Shown one piece after another: positions 15,401 through 26,300 of a stretch of DNA of 64,000 nt. The stretch covers positions 1,736,001 through 1,800,000 of the forward strand of contig JAWQEG010001306.1 of the NCBI GenBank assembly GCA_033782935.1, given 5' to 3'. How positions within the stretch are numbered: position 1 is the first letter of the stretch; the number at the start of each line of letters is the position of its first letter. A program made the position numbers and the translations under genes. Under the pieces are notes generated by a model, which was given only the letters and a program-made list of their open reading frames with translations, made no database searches and was not told the DNA's origin. The stretch comes from Petrolisthes cinctipes (Eukaryota > Arthropoda > Malacostraca > Decapoda > Porcellanidae).

Positions 15401-16410
15401 CCCAAAACATGCTGAAAATCGATATTTTTGGTGCCCTAAGTCAATATGTGTATGCATCTTCTGTACCCGTTTTTATCTCAAATTCAGGCTCAAAACACCC
15501 GAAAATTCGATATTTTTTGGGTCCCAGAAGCGATCTGTACATGCCTACTCAGAGCTAGAATATTTTCAAAATATAGGCTAAAAACATGCTAAAAATCGAT
15601 ATTTTATGTGCCAAAAAGTCGATATCTCAAATTCAGTCCCAAAACACCCGAAAATTCGATATTTAGGGTTCCCAGAAGGGATCTGTACATGCCTACTCCG
15701 TGTTAGAGTATTTTCAAAATACAGGCCAAAAACATACTGAAAATCGATCTCTTAGGTGCCCAAAAGTCGATATGTGCATGCATCTTCAGTACCCGTTTAT
15801 ATCTCAAATTCAGGCTCAAAACACCCGAAAATTCAATATTTTGGGGTCCCAGAAGCGATCTGTACATGCCTACTCAGAGCTAGAATATTTTCAAAATATA
15901 GGCTAAAAACATGCTAAAAATCGATATTTTATGTGCGAAAAAGTCGATATCTCAAATTCAGTCCCAAAACACCCGAAAATTCGATATTTAGGGGTCCCAG
16001 AAGGGATCTGTACATGCCTACTCCGTGTTAGAGTATTTTCAAAATACAGGCCAAAAACATACTGAAAATCGATCTTTTAGATGCCCAAAAGTCGATATGT
16101 GCATGCATCTTCAGTACCCGTTTACATCTCAAATTCAGGCTCAAAACACCCGAAAATTCAATATTTTGGGGTCCCAGAAGCAATCTGTACATGCATACTC
16201 AGTGCTAGAATATTTTCAAAATATAGGCTAAAAACATGCTAAAAATCGATATTTTAGGTGCCAAAAAGTCGATATCTCAAATTCAGTCCCAAAACACCCG
16301 AAAATTCGATATTTAGGGGTCCCAGAGGCAATCTGTACATGCTTACTCTGTGTTAGAGAATTTTCAAAATACAGGCAAAAAACATACTGAAAATCGATCT
16401 TTTAGGTGCG
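12465..16410. repeat. Higher-order repeat block, copy 2 (3,946 bp)
   Basis: This is the direct tandem copy of the preceding block. Offsets between homologous variants are 3,769 bp up to about 14,700 and 3,946 bp afterwards, because one additional 177-bp monomer was gained inside this copy. The first monomer (starting 12404) is a chimera: its first part is the GAGAATTTTC-type monomer and its second part, from about 12465, is the GAGTATTTTC-type. That marks the exchange point. The monomer starting at 16350 switches type again at the far end, near 16410-16460. Confidence 0.82.
14692..15045. repeat. Two adjacent near-identical 177-bp monomers (extra copy)
   Basis: The private variant TGCATGAATC occurs at about 14769 and again 177 bp later, and nowhere else that I noticed. 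The surrounding monomer is otherwise the same. Copy 1 of the block has a single monomer here without this variant. A single-monomer duplication therefore occurred after, or during, the block duplication. Because 177 is divisible by three, it also produces artificially long open frames (139 and 162 codons). Confidence 0.85.
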
Positions 16411-19400
16411 CAAAAGTCGATAGGTGCATGCATTTTCTGTACCCGTTTATATCTCAAATTCAGGCTCAAAACACCCGAAAATTCGATATTTTTGGGTCCC
16501 AGAAGCAATCTGAACATGCCTACTCAGTGCTAGAATATTTTCAAAATATAGGCTAAAAACATGCTAAAAATCGATATTTTAGGTGCCAAAAAGTCGATAT
16601 ATCAAATTCAGTCCCAAAACACCCGAAAATTCGATATTTATGGGTCCCAGAAGCGATCTGTACATGCCTACTCCGTGCTAGAGTATTTTCAAAATACAGG
16701 TCAAAAACATACTGAAAATCGATCATTTAGGTGCCCAAAAGTCGATATGTGCATGCATCTTCTGTACCCGTTTATATCTCAAATTCAGGCCCTAAACACC
16801 CGAAAATTCGATATTTTGGGGTCCCAGAAGCGATCTGTACATGCCTACTCAGTGCTAAAGTATTTTCAAAATACATGCCCAAAACATGCTCAAAATCGAT
16901 ATTTTAAGTGCCCAAAAGTCGATATGTGCATGCATCTTCTGTACCCGTTTTTATCTCAAATTCAGGCTCAAAACACCCGAAAATTCGATATTTTTGGGTC
17001 CCAGAAGCGATCTGTACATGCCTACTCAGAGCTAGAATATTTTCAAAATATATGCTAAAAACATGCTAAAAATCGATATTTTATGTGCCAAAAAGTCGAT
17101 ATCTCAAATTCAGTCCCAAAACACCCGAAAATTCGATATTTAGGGGTCCCAGAAGGGATCTCTGTACATGCCTACTCCGTGTTAGAGTATTTTCAATATA
17201 CAGGCCAAAAACATACTGAAAATCGATCTTTTAGGTGCCCAAAAGTCGATATGTGCTTGCATCTTCAGTACCCGTTTATATTTCAAATTCAGTCCCAAAA
17301 CACCCGAAAATTCGATATTTAGAGGTCCCAGAAGGGATCTGTACATGCCTACTCCGTGTTAGAGTATTTTCAAAATACAGGCCAAAAACATACTGAAAAT
17401 CGATCTTTTAGGTGCCCAAAAGTCGATATGTGCATGCATCTTCAGTACCCGTTTATATCTCAAATTTAGGCTCAAAAAACCCGAAAATTCAATATTTTGG
17501 GGTCCCAGAAGCGATCTGTACATGCCTAATCAGAGCTAGAATATTTTCAAAATATAGGCTAAAAACATGCTAAAAATCGATATTTTATGTGCCAAAAAGT
17601 CGATATCTCAAATTCAGTCCCAAAACACCCGAAAATTCGATATTTAGGGGTCCCAGAAGCGATCTGTACATGCCTACTCCGTGTTAGAGTATTTTCAAAA
17701 TACATGCTCAAAACATACTGAAAATCGATCTTTTAGGTGCACAAAAGTCGATATGTGCATGCATCTTCAGTACCCGTTTATATCTCAAATTCAGGCTCAA
17801 AACACCCGAAAATTCAATATTTTGGGGTCCCAGAAGCAATCTATACATGCCTACTCAGTGTTAGAGTATTTTCAAAATACAGGCCCAAAACATGCTGAAA
17901 ATCGATATTTTAGATGAACAAAGTCAATATGTGCATGTATCTTCTGTACCCGTTTATATCTCAAATTCAGGCTCAAAACACCCGAAAATTCAATATTTTG
18001 GGGTCCCAGAAGCAATCTGTACATGCCTACACAGTGCTAGAATATTTTCATAATATAGGCTAAAAACATGCTAAAAATCGACATTTTAGGTGCCAAAAAA
18101 TCGATATCTCAAATTCAGTCCCAAAACACCCGAAAATTCGATATTTAGAGGTCCCAGAAGGTATCTGTACATGCCTACTCCGTGTTAGAGTATTTTCAAA
18201 ATACAGGCCAAAAACATACTGAAAATCGATCTTTTAGGTGCCCAAAAGTCGATATGTGCATGCATCTTCTGTACCCGTTTATATCTCAAATTCTGGCCCT
18301 AAACACCCGAAAATTCGATATTTTGGGGTCCCAGAAGCGATCTGTACATGCCTACTCCGTGTTAGAGTATTTTCAAAATTCAGGCCCAAAACATGCTGAA
18401 AATCGATGTTTTTGGTGCCCAAAGTCAATATGTGCATGTATCTTCTGTACCCGTTTATATCTCAAATTCAGGCTCAAAAAACCCGAAAATTCAATATTTT
18501 GGGGTCCCAGAAGCAATCTGTACATGCCTACTCAGTGCTAGAATATTTTTAAAATATAGGCTAAAAACATGCTAAAAATCGATCTTTTAGGTGCTAAAAA
18601 GTTGATATCTCAAATTCAGTCCCAAAACACCCGAAAATTCGATATTTAGGGGTCCCAGAAGCGATCTGTACATGCCTACTCCGTGTTAGAGTATTTTCAA
18701 AATACATGCTCAAAACATACTGAAAATCGATCTTTTAGGTGCACAAAAGTCGATATGTGCATGCATCTTCAGTACCCGTTTATATCTCAAATTCAGGCTC
18801 AAAACACCCGAAAATTCAATATTTTGGGGTCCCAGAAGCAATCTGTAAATGCCTACTCCGTGTTAGAGTATTTTCAAAATAAAGGCCAAAAACATACTGA
18901 AAATTGATCTTTTAGGTGCCTAAAAGTCGATATGTGCATGCATCTTCTGTACCCGTTTATATCTCAAATTCTGGCCCTAAACACCCGAAAATTCAATATT
19001 TTGGGGTCCCAGAAGCAATCTGTACATGCCTACTCAGTGCTAGAATATTTTCAAAATATAGGCTAAAAACATGCTAAAAATCGATCTTTTAGGTGCCAAA
19101 AGTCGATATGTGCATGCATCTTCAATACCCGTTTATATCTCAAATTCAGGCTCAAAACACCCGAAAATTCAATATTTTGGGGTCCCAGAAGCAATCTATA
19201 CATGCCTACTCAGTGTTAGAGTATTTTCAAAATACAGGCCCAAAACATGCTGAAAATCGATATTTTAGATGAACAAAGTCAATATGTGCATGTATCTTCT
19301 GTACCCGTTTATATCTCAAATTCAGGCTCGAAACACCCGAAAATTCAATATTTTGGGGTCCCAGAAGCAATCTGTACATGCCTACACAGTGCTAGAATAT

Positions 19401-21883
19401 TTTCATAATATAGGCTAAAAACATGCTAAAAATCGACATTTTAGGTGCCAAAAAATCGATATCTCAAATTCAGTCCCAAAACACCCGAAAATTCGATATT
19501 TAGAGGTCCCAGAAGGTATCTGTACATGCCTACTCCGTGTTAGAGTATTTTCAAAATACAGGCCAAAAACATACTGAAAATCGATCTTTTAGGTGCCCAA
19601 AAGTCGATATGTGCATGCATCTTCTGTACCCGTTTATATCTCAAATTCTGGCCCTAAACACCCGAAAATTCGATATTTTGGGGTTCCAGAAGCGATCTGT
19701 ACATGCCTACTCCGTGTTAGAGTATTTTCAAAATTCAGGCCCAAAACATGCTGAAAATCGATGTTTTTGGTGCCCAAAGTCAATATGTGCATGTATCTTC
19801 TGTACCCGTTTATATCTCAAATTCAGGCTCAAAACACCCGAAAATTCAATATTTTGGGGTCCCAGAAGCAATCTGTAAATGCCTACTCCGTGTTAGAGTA
19901 TTTTCAAAATTCAGGCCAAAAACATACTGAAAATTGATCTTTTAGGTGCCTAAAAGTCGATATGTGCATGCATCTTCTGTACCCGTTTATATCTCAAATT
20001 CTGGCCCTAAACACCCGAAAATTCAATATTTTGGGGTCCCAGAAGCAATCTGTACATGCCTACTCAGTGCTAGAATATTTTCAAAATATAGGCTAAAAAC
20101 ATGCTAAAAATCGATCTTTTAGATGCCAAAAAGTCGATATCTCAAATTCAGTCCCAAAACACCCGAAAATTCGATATTTAGGGGTCCCAGAAGCGATCTG
20201 TACATGCCTACTCCGTGTTAGAGTAATTTCAAAATACATGCTCAAAACATACTGAAAATCGATCTTTTAGGTGCACAAAAGTCGATATGTGCATGCATCT
20301 TCAGTACCCGTTTAGATCTCAAATTCAGGCTCAAAACACCCGAAAATTCAATATTTTGGGGTCCCAGAAGCAATCTGTACATGCCTACACAGTGCTAGAA
20401 TATTTTCAAAATTTAGGCTAAAAACATGCTAAAAATCGACATTTTAGGTGCCAAAAAATCGATATCTCAAATTCAGTCCCAAAACACCCGAAAATTCGAT
20501 ATTTAGAGGTCCCAGAAGGTATCTGTACATGCCTACTCCGTGTTAGAGTATTTTCAAAATACAGGCCAAAAACATACTGAAAATCGATCTTTTAGGTGCC
20601 CAAAAGTCGATATGTGCATGCATCTTCTGTACCCGTTTATATCTCAAATTCTGGCCCTAAACACCCGAAAATTCGATATTTTGGGGTCCCAGAAGCGATC
20701 TGTACATGCCTACTCCGTGTTAGAGTATTTTCGAAATTCAGGCCCAAAACATGCTGAAAATCGATGTTTTTGGTGCCCAAAGTCAATATGTGCATGTATC
20801 TTCTGTACGCGTTTATATCTCAAATTCAGGCTCAAAAAACCCGAAAATTCAATATTTTGGGGTCCCAGAAGCAATCTGTACATGCCTACTCAGTGCTAGA
20901 ATATTTTCAAAATATAGGCTAAAAACATGCTAAAAATCGATCTTTTAGGTGCTAAAAAGTTGATATCTCAAATTCAGTCCCAAAACACCTGAAAATTCGA
21001 TATTTAGAGGTCCCAGAAGGTATCTGTACATGCCTACTCCGTGTTAGAGTATTTTCAAAATACAGGCCAAAAACATACTGAAAATCGATCTTTTAGGTGC
21101 CCAAAAGTCGATATGTGCATGCATCTTCTGTACCCGTTTATATCTCAAATTCTGGCCCTAAACACCCGAAAATTCGATATTTTGGGGTCCCAGAAGCGAT
21201 CTGTACATGCCTACTCAGTGTTAGAGTATTTTCAAAATACAGGCCAAAAACATACTGAAAATCGATATTTTAGATGCCCAAAGTCAATATGTGCATGTAT
21301 CTTCTGTACCCGTTTATATCTCAAATTCAGGCTCAAAACACCCGAAAATTCAATATTTTGGGGTCCCAGAAGCGATCTGTACATGCCTACTCCGTGTTAG
21401 AGTATTTTCAAAATTCAGGCCCAAAACATGCTGAAAATCGATATTTTTGGTGCCCAAAGTCAATATGTGCATGTATCTTCGGTACCCGTTTATATAACAA
21501 ATTCATTCTCAAAACACCCGAAAATTTAATATTATGGGGTCCCAGAAGCAATCTGTACATGCCTACACAGTGCTAGAATATTTTCAAAATATAGGCTAAA
21601 AACATGCTAAAAATCGATCTTTTAGGTGCCAAAAAGTCGATATCTCAAATTCAGTCCCAAAACACCCGAAAATTCGATATTTAGGGGTCCCAGAAGCGAT
21701 CTGTACATGCCTACTCCGTGTTAGAGTATTTTCAAAATACATGCTCAAAACATACTGAAAATCGATCTTTTAGGTGCACAAAAGTCGATATGTGCATGCA
21801 TCTTCAGTACCCGTTTATATCTCAAATTCAGGCTGAAAACACCCGAAAATTCAATATTTTGGGGTCCCAGAAGCAATCTGTAC

Positions 21884-22055
21884 CCAAACCAAGTCGCTGA
21901 TGGATGGGGCGTGGACCCTTGATCTGTCCGGAGCTGTATATATGTATGTATGTATTTGTATATGTGTATGTATATATGTATGTATGTATGTGTATATATG
22001 TATGTATGTATGTATGTATGTGTATATGTGTGTATGTATGTTTGTATGTGTATAT
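21884..22055. repeat. Unique spacer plus (TATG)n microsatellite
   Basis: The satellite ends abruptly. About 55 bp of non-satellite sequence follow, then an imperfect TATG/TG microsatellite from about 21940 to 22055. The LTR retrotransposon is inserted in this microsatellite, whose continuation lies beyond the 3' LTR at 27908. The last four bases before the element are ATAT. Confidence 0.85.
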
Positions 22056-23228
22056 TGTTACATGTGTGTGAATTATCATTGATTTATAAGTGTAGCTATC
22101 TACTTTTGACAGTGACTGTGGATGTGGTAGTGAGTGTGGTAGCAGAGGCCCCACACCCGGATGTATTATGTGCAAATTTAATTCACTTATTATTCCATTT
22201 TCTTTAAGTGTTGGTGTCGTAAGGTTGGTTATGTCATAACCAGCTATGTTCTGTAGATTCGTACGCTTTCTCTCGCAAGTGGCGTGAGGAGTGTCCGTTT
22301 TCATTACGTAGGACTACCCATAGTTTCTTGGGAGGGAACGTATGAGTATAGTGTGTTTAAGTCTGTGTTAACGAACAGGTTCGGAGACGTTCCTGTAGCT
22401 TTGTTCTAACTTGCTCACTCTTCTTTGTCGAGCCGAGAGTATATAAGAGCGAGGCTTATGCTTTGTGACTTTAGATATTCTTGGAGACTGGGACGACAAG
22501 CTTGTATTGTGTTTTGTAAGTGCTTGAGTGTGGTGAGATTCGGGAGGAGACACGCCGACGTATTTTTGTTAAGTATAATTGTTTATTTCTACTTTCTTCT
22601 CACAAGTAACTTAGTGGTCACTCTCGTATTATTATTATTACTATTACTATTATTATTATATATTTGGGTATTGATATTCTTTTATTATTATATTATTACA
22701 TGTGTGTGATGCATTGATGATTATTTACTATATATGCCAGTGAAGTGCTGATATTATTGATAGACTAATTCTATGCTTACGTGTGTGCCTATAGCCTTGT
22801 ATTAAAGTGATGGCACAGTGGTAGTAAGTTGTTGTGTGATTATTGCGAGTGTATTATATATATTTTGGGTGTTCTGTCTCACGTTCTGTCATAGTTGGGA
22901 ATCCTGATTTCACTTATAATTCTTTCTGTATTACTTGTATGTCTTTGTGTTAGTTCAGATTGTCATTATATATTATATAAAATCAGAGTAGTTTCTCTTA
23001 TCATCTTTTATTCTTTATAACCGAATCTGGGTATATGTATGGACGGTCTCTTTAGGGTTGAGTTAGCATTCTTTCACCTAGGCTGGGTTTGTACTTTTAC
23101 TTATTCTTCATAACTTATAGTCAGATACCTGCCATCCAGTGCTACTTTGTTCAGTTGATAGCTAACTTTGGAGTAAGTCTAGTCTAGTGACTAGTACTGT
23201 ACTGTATCTCTACCCTCCGTCCGTAACA
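22056..23228 (+). repeat. 5' LTR of Gmr1-like element
   Basis: 1,173 bp, starting TGTTAC and ending GTAACA. It matches 26735-27907 at a constant 4,679-bp offset. It contains a TATA box (22440-22447), a candidate polyadenylation signal ATTAAA at 22801-22806 and an ATT/TTA microsatellite near 22626-22660. U3 is therefore about 400 bp and the R/U5 part unusually long. No ORF in it looks real. Confidence 0.95.
22440..22447 (+). promoter_or_regulatory. TATA box in LTR U3
   Basis: TATATAAG followed by AGCGAGGC, in a GC-richer stretch of an otherwise AT-rich LTR. It is duplicated at 27119-27126 in the 3' LTR. It probably directs element transcription, with a start expected about 25-35 bp downstream. 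Confidence 0.6.
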
Positions 23229-23235
23229 TATAAAT

Positions 23236-23253
23236 TGGCGATCTCGCCAGGAT
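23236..23253 (+). other. Primer binding site
   Basis: TGGCGATCTCGCCAGGAT begins 8 bp after the 5' LTR end. A TGGCGA start and GCCAGGAT core are common in gypsy-group PBSs, complementary to a tRNA 3' end with CCA. The tRNA identity cannot be settled here. The leader continues to the ATG at 23370. Confidence 0.7.
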
Positions 23254-23369
23254 TTCCAATTTTTGCTGAACTGAGACTTGTGTACTATCATTGCATTACT
23301 GATGTAATTTTTTTTCTTGCATTGCATTTTTCTATTTTTTTGTGTACAGTGCCTAATAGTTAGTGAGCA

Positions 23370-26300
23370 ATGGAGACTCAGGGTGTGGCTAGTGAAAGGT
23401 GGGCTCCACTTCATCTCACTTCTGAGCAGGATGCTGCAGATTTTATTAAATCAAGTCCTAATCCTGAGAGAGTAAGAGCACTGAGGAGAGAGGAATTATT
23501 ACTTGTTGCACAGAAGTTGGAACTTGCCTTTGAAAGTTCCAACGCATTTCCACTAGCTAACCTGATTTGCCACCATCTATGCGGCACTGATTTGTATGAT
23601 TTTGTCGAGAGAAAGGATAATGTTTCTGTCGTAAGTGACTGGTCTGTACGTTCTGAAGTGCTAGAATCCCCTGTGGTTCAGAATAACCAATTAGGGAATG
23701 ACCAAGCTGCGCGTGACCATGAGTTCCGTATGCTACAATTAGAGTTAGAGCAAAGGAGGTTAGAGTCTGAGAGAGAGAGTGAGGAAAGGAGAGCTCAGTT
23801 GGAGTTTGAGAGAGAGCAAAAGAAGTTGGAGTTTGAGCTTGAGAAAAGGAAACTGGAATTGGAGTTGGAGAAACATAAAGTGGACCATGAGCCACGACGA
23901 CCGGTTGTGTCGGGAGTGTCATCAGAACAGCACAGGTTGGTTCCTAAGTTTGATGAGGACCATGTTGCTGAATTTTTCCAGAGGTTTGAGAAAATAGCAG
24001 AGGGTAGTGGGTGGCCGAAGGAACGATGGTCAACGCTAGCACAGTCAGTATTTTGTGGTAAAGCTTTAAGAGCATTTGATGCTCTCAGTTTTCAGGAATC
24101 TTTGGATTATGAAACGTTAAAGTCTGCAGTACTAAGGACGTATGAATTAAGGCCAGAAGCTTACAGACAGAGGTACCGTAATAGTAAGAAACGTCCTAAT
24201 GAGACATGGACTGAATTTATGAAATATCAGAGTGACCTATTTCTAGCATGGATAAGAAGTGAGAAAGTAGAAGATAATTATTGTAGGTTGGAGGAGTTGG
24301 TTAAGTTGGAGCAATTTCTGAGCCAGATGGAGCCAGATTTGCAGATGTTTATAAGTGATAAGAGAGTTAAGACAGCTGAGGAAGCTGCAGTTTATGCTGA
24401 TGATTATGTTTTAGTCAGGAAGCAATTTAAGGCCAAAGACAAAGGCCAAAATAGACCCCCTCCAACCACCAATAATAAAACCTATGATAGCGATGTCTCC
24501 CCAAATTCCAAAAACACTCATGTCACTAGTCCCAGTCCCCCAGGTATCTCACATGCACAAACACCTACACGCACTCCACACAAACCTTGGACACGAACTT
24601 TCACATGTACTTATTGCCACAAAACAGGGCATACTGTAGACAGATGTTGGAGAAAGGCAGGAGTTGTTAGGCCAACCAATTTTGTTTCTTGTGACAAGGC
24701 TATTGTCACAGTTTCTGAGCCCCGAAAGGATAGTAGGGATAACTCTGTTTTGCCCTCTTCTAAAGATAGAGTTCTTTCAGAAGGAGGGAAGGGTGCAGTG
24801 GATGCTGTTCCCATGTCTGACGTTACAGGAGCTGTTGTCCAGTCGGTAGCTACGGATGCTGCGGCTGAGGATTGTTATGCTCCGTATCGTTCTGATGGGT
24901 TGGTCAAGCTGGGGGAATCCCAGCATCCTGTTAAGATACTCCGAGACACTGGTTCTACAATTACTCTGTGGGTAAGACCGAAACATGTTGAGGTTAGGTC
25001 TAATGACTTTGTCTTGCTCAGGGGAGTAGGAGGCTCCCTGACTGTTCCTTTGGTGGAGTGTAGGGTGAGTTGTAATTTATTTAACGGGACGGCACAGGTT
25101 GGAGTGGTGGAGTCATTGCCCGAGTCTAATGTGGATCTAATTTTTGGGAATGATTTGGTCAGGGGTGAGGAAGTGAGTGCCCCAGTTATGACCAAGGATC
25201 CTGTACCTGCCGAAGTTGTGGAGGATGAGGACCAGATGAACTTCCCTGTATGTGCCGTGACCCGATCGATGTCAAGGGTGGAGGAGAGCCGGCGTGTGGA
25301 AGCAGCCGAGGCTGTTGTAACTCCTTCCGACCCACCAGTGGAGGACGTTGACGGTGATGGAGAATCACCGGACGACCTTTCTTTAACTAATCTTTTTTCA
25401 GATACCTCTAGTGAGCAGTTGGCTTTGGAGTGTGTCGATGTTGATAGATTTAAGGATTTGCAAGGTAGTGACCCAGGTATCCAAGAGTTAAGGAGCCTGG
25501 CAGTTGAAAACATGGGGGAAGAAAAGGGTTCATGTTTATATGAGAAGGATGTAATTTTGTACAGGAGGTGGAGACCTCCTCATACTAGTGTGGATGAGGG
25601 ATTGAGGGATGTACACCAGTTAGTTGTGCCGAGTGTGTGCCGGCAGGAACTAATTAGGCTGGCTCATGATATTCCCTTTGCTGCCCACTTAGGAGTGAGG
25701 AAAACCTTTGAACGGCTTAGGGCAGAATTTTACTGGCCTGCCATGAGGGCTGATGTGTACCAGCATGTGAGGAGTTGTCATACATGCCAGGTTGTGGGAC
25801 GGCCTAACCAGAAACCATCTAAGTCTCCTCTAATTCCCATCCCTGCTATTGGACCACCTTTCTCAAAGTTAATTATAGACATAGTGGGTCCACTTCCTAC
25901 CACTTCTACTGGATTTCAATACCTTCTTACTATATTAGACCCTTGTACTAGGTACCCTGAGGCAATTCCCCTCAGAACTATGAATGCTAAGGCTGTTGTA
26001 AAAGCATTGTTAGGATTTTGTACTAAGTTTGGGTTACCTAATGAAATACAGTCTGATAGGGGTTCTAATTTTTTGTCTAACCTGTTCCAGCAGACTTTGG
26101 AAGAGTTGGGAGTTAAACATGTTAGAAGCAGTGCTTACCATCCAGAGTCCCTGGCTGTGGAAGAAGATGATGATGATGTGGCAGAGGTAACTTGTGAATT
26201 TCAAGAGAGTAATTGGGTGGACAATGAGGAAGCAGAGACTACGCTACGGGACAAGGTGTCGCATTTACCTCCCGAGCGAGTGACGCAGCTGTGGAAGTTG

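Larger units (their letters stand above)
1..21883. repeat. Satellite array of 177-bp and 148-bp monomers
   Basis: Uninterrupted tandem array. Landmark CTCAAATTCAG recurs at 143, 320 and 468, giving a 177-bp and a 148-bp monomer that often alternate as a 325-bp dimer. The 148-bp form lacks exactly 29 bp (the GTGCATGCATCTTC...TTTATAT end) and is otherwise colinear. The two halves of the 177-bp monomer also align with each other, so the ancestral unit was about 88 bp. Each monomer holds short dyads: GTATTTTCAAAATAC or ATATTTTCAAAATAT, CGAAAATTCG, and AAAATCGATATTTT (5-bp arms). The array runs off the left edge and stops in mid-monomer at 21883. Beyond about 17100 the dimer order becomes irregular, with repeats at about 501, 1002 and 1355 bp. 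Many reading frames of 60-186 codons are open, but they shift frame every 325 bp and are not taken as genes. A centromeric or pericentromeric role is possible but unproven. Confidence 0.97.

Noticed and set aside
1..21883. CRISPR array
   Set aside because: Repeats are directly adjacent without unique spacers, monomers are 148-177 bp, and the context is eukaryotic.
1..21883. CENP-B box in the satellite
   Set aside because: No match to the TTCG....A..CGGG core; TTCGATA strings alone are insufficient.
217..21900. Dozens of 60-186-codon open frames of similar sequence (MLEYFQNTGQKHTEN...)
   Set aside because: They are translations of the satellite monomer. Frame changes every 325-bp dimer, starts and ends follow the repeat and not gene signals, and there is no promoter, splice pattern or domain.
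24611..25513. Minus-strand open frames across the Gmr1-like ORF
   Set aside because: Shadow frames of the 1,090-codon polyprotein, without domains.
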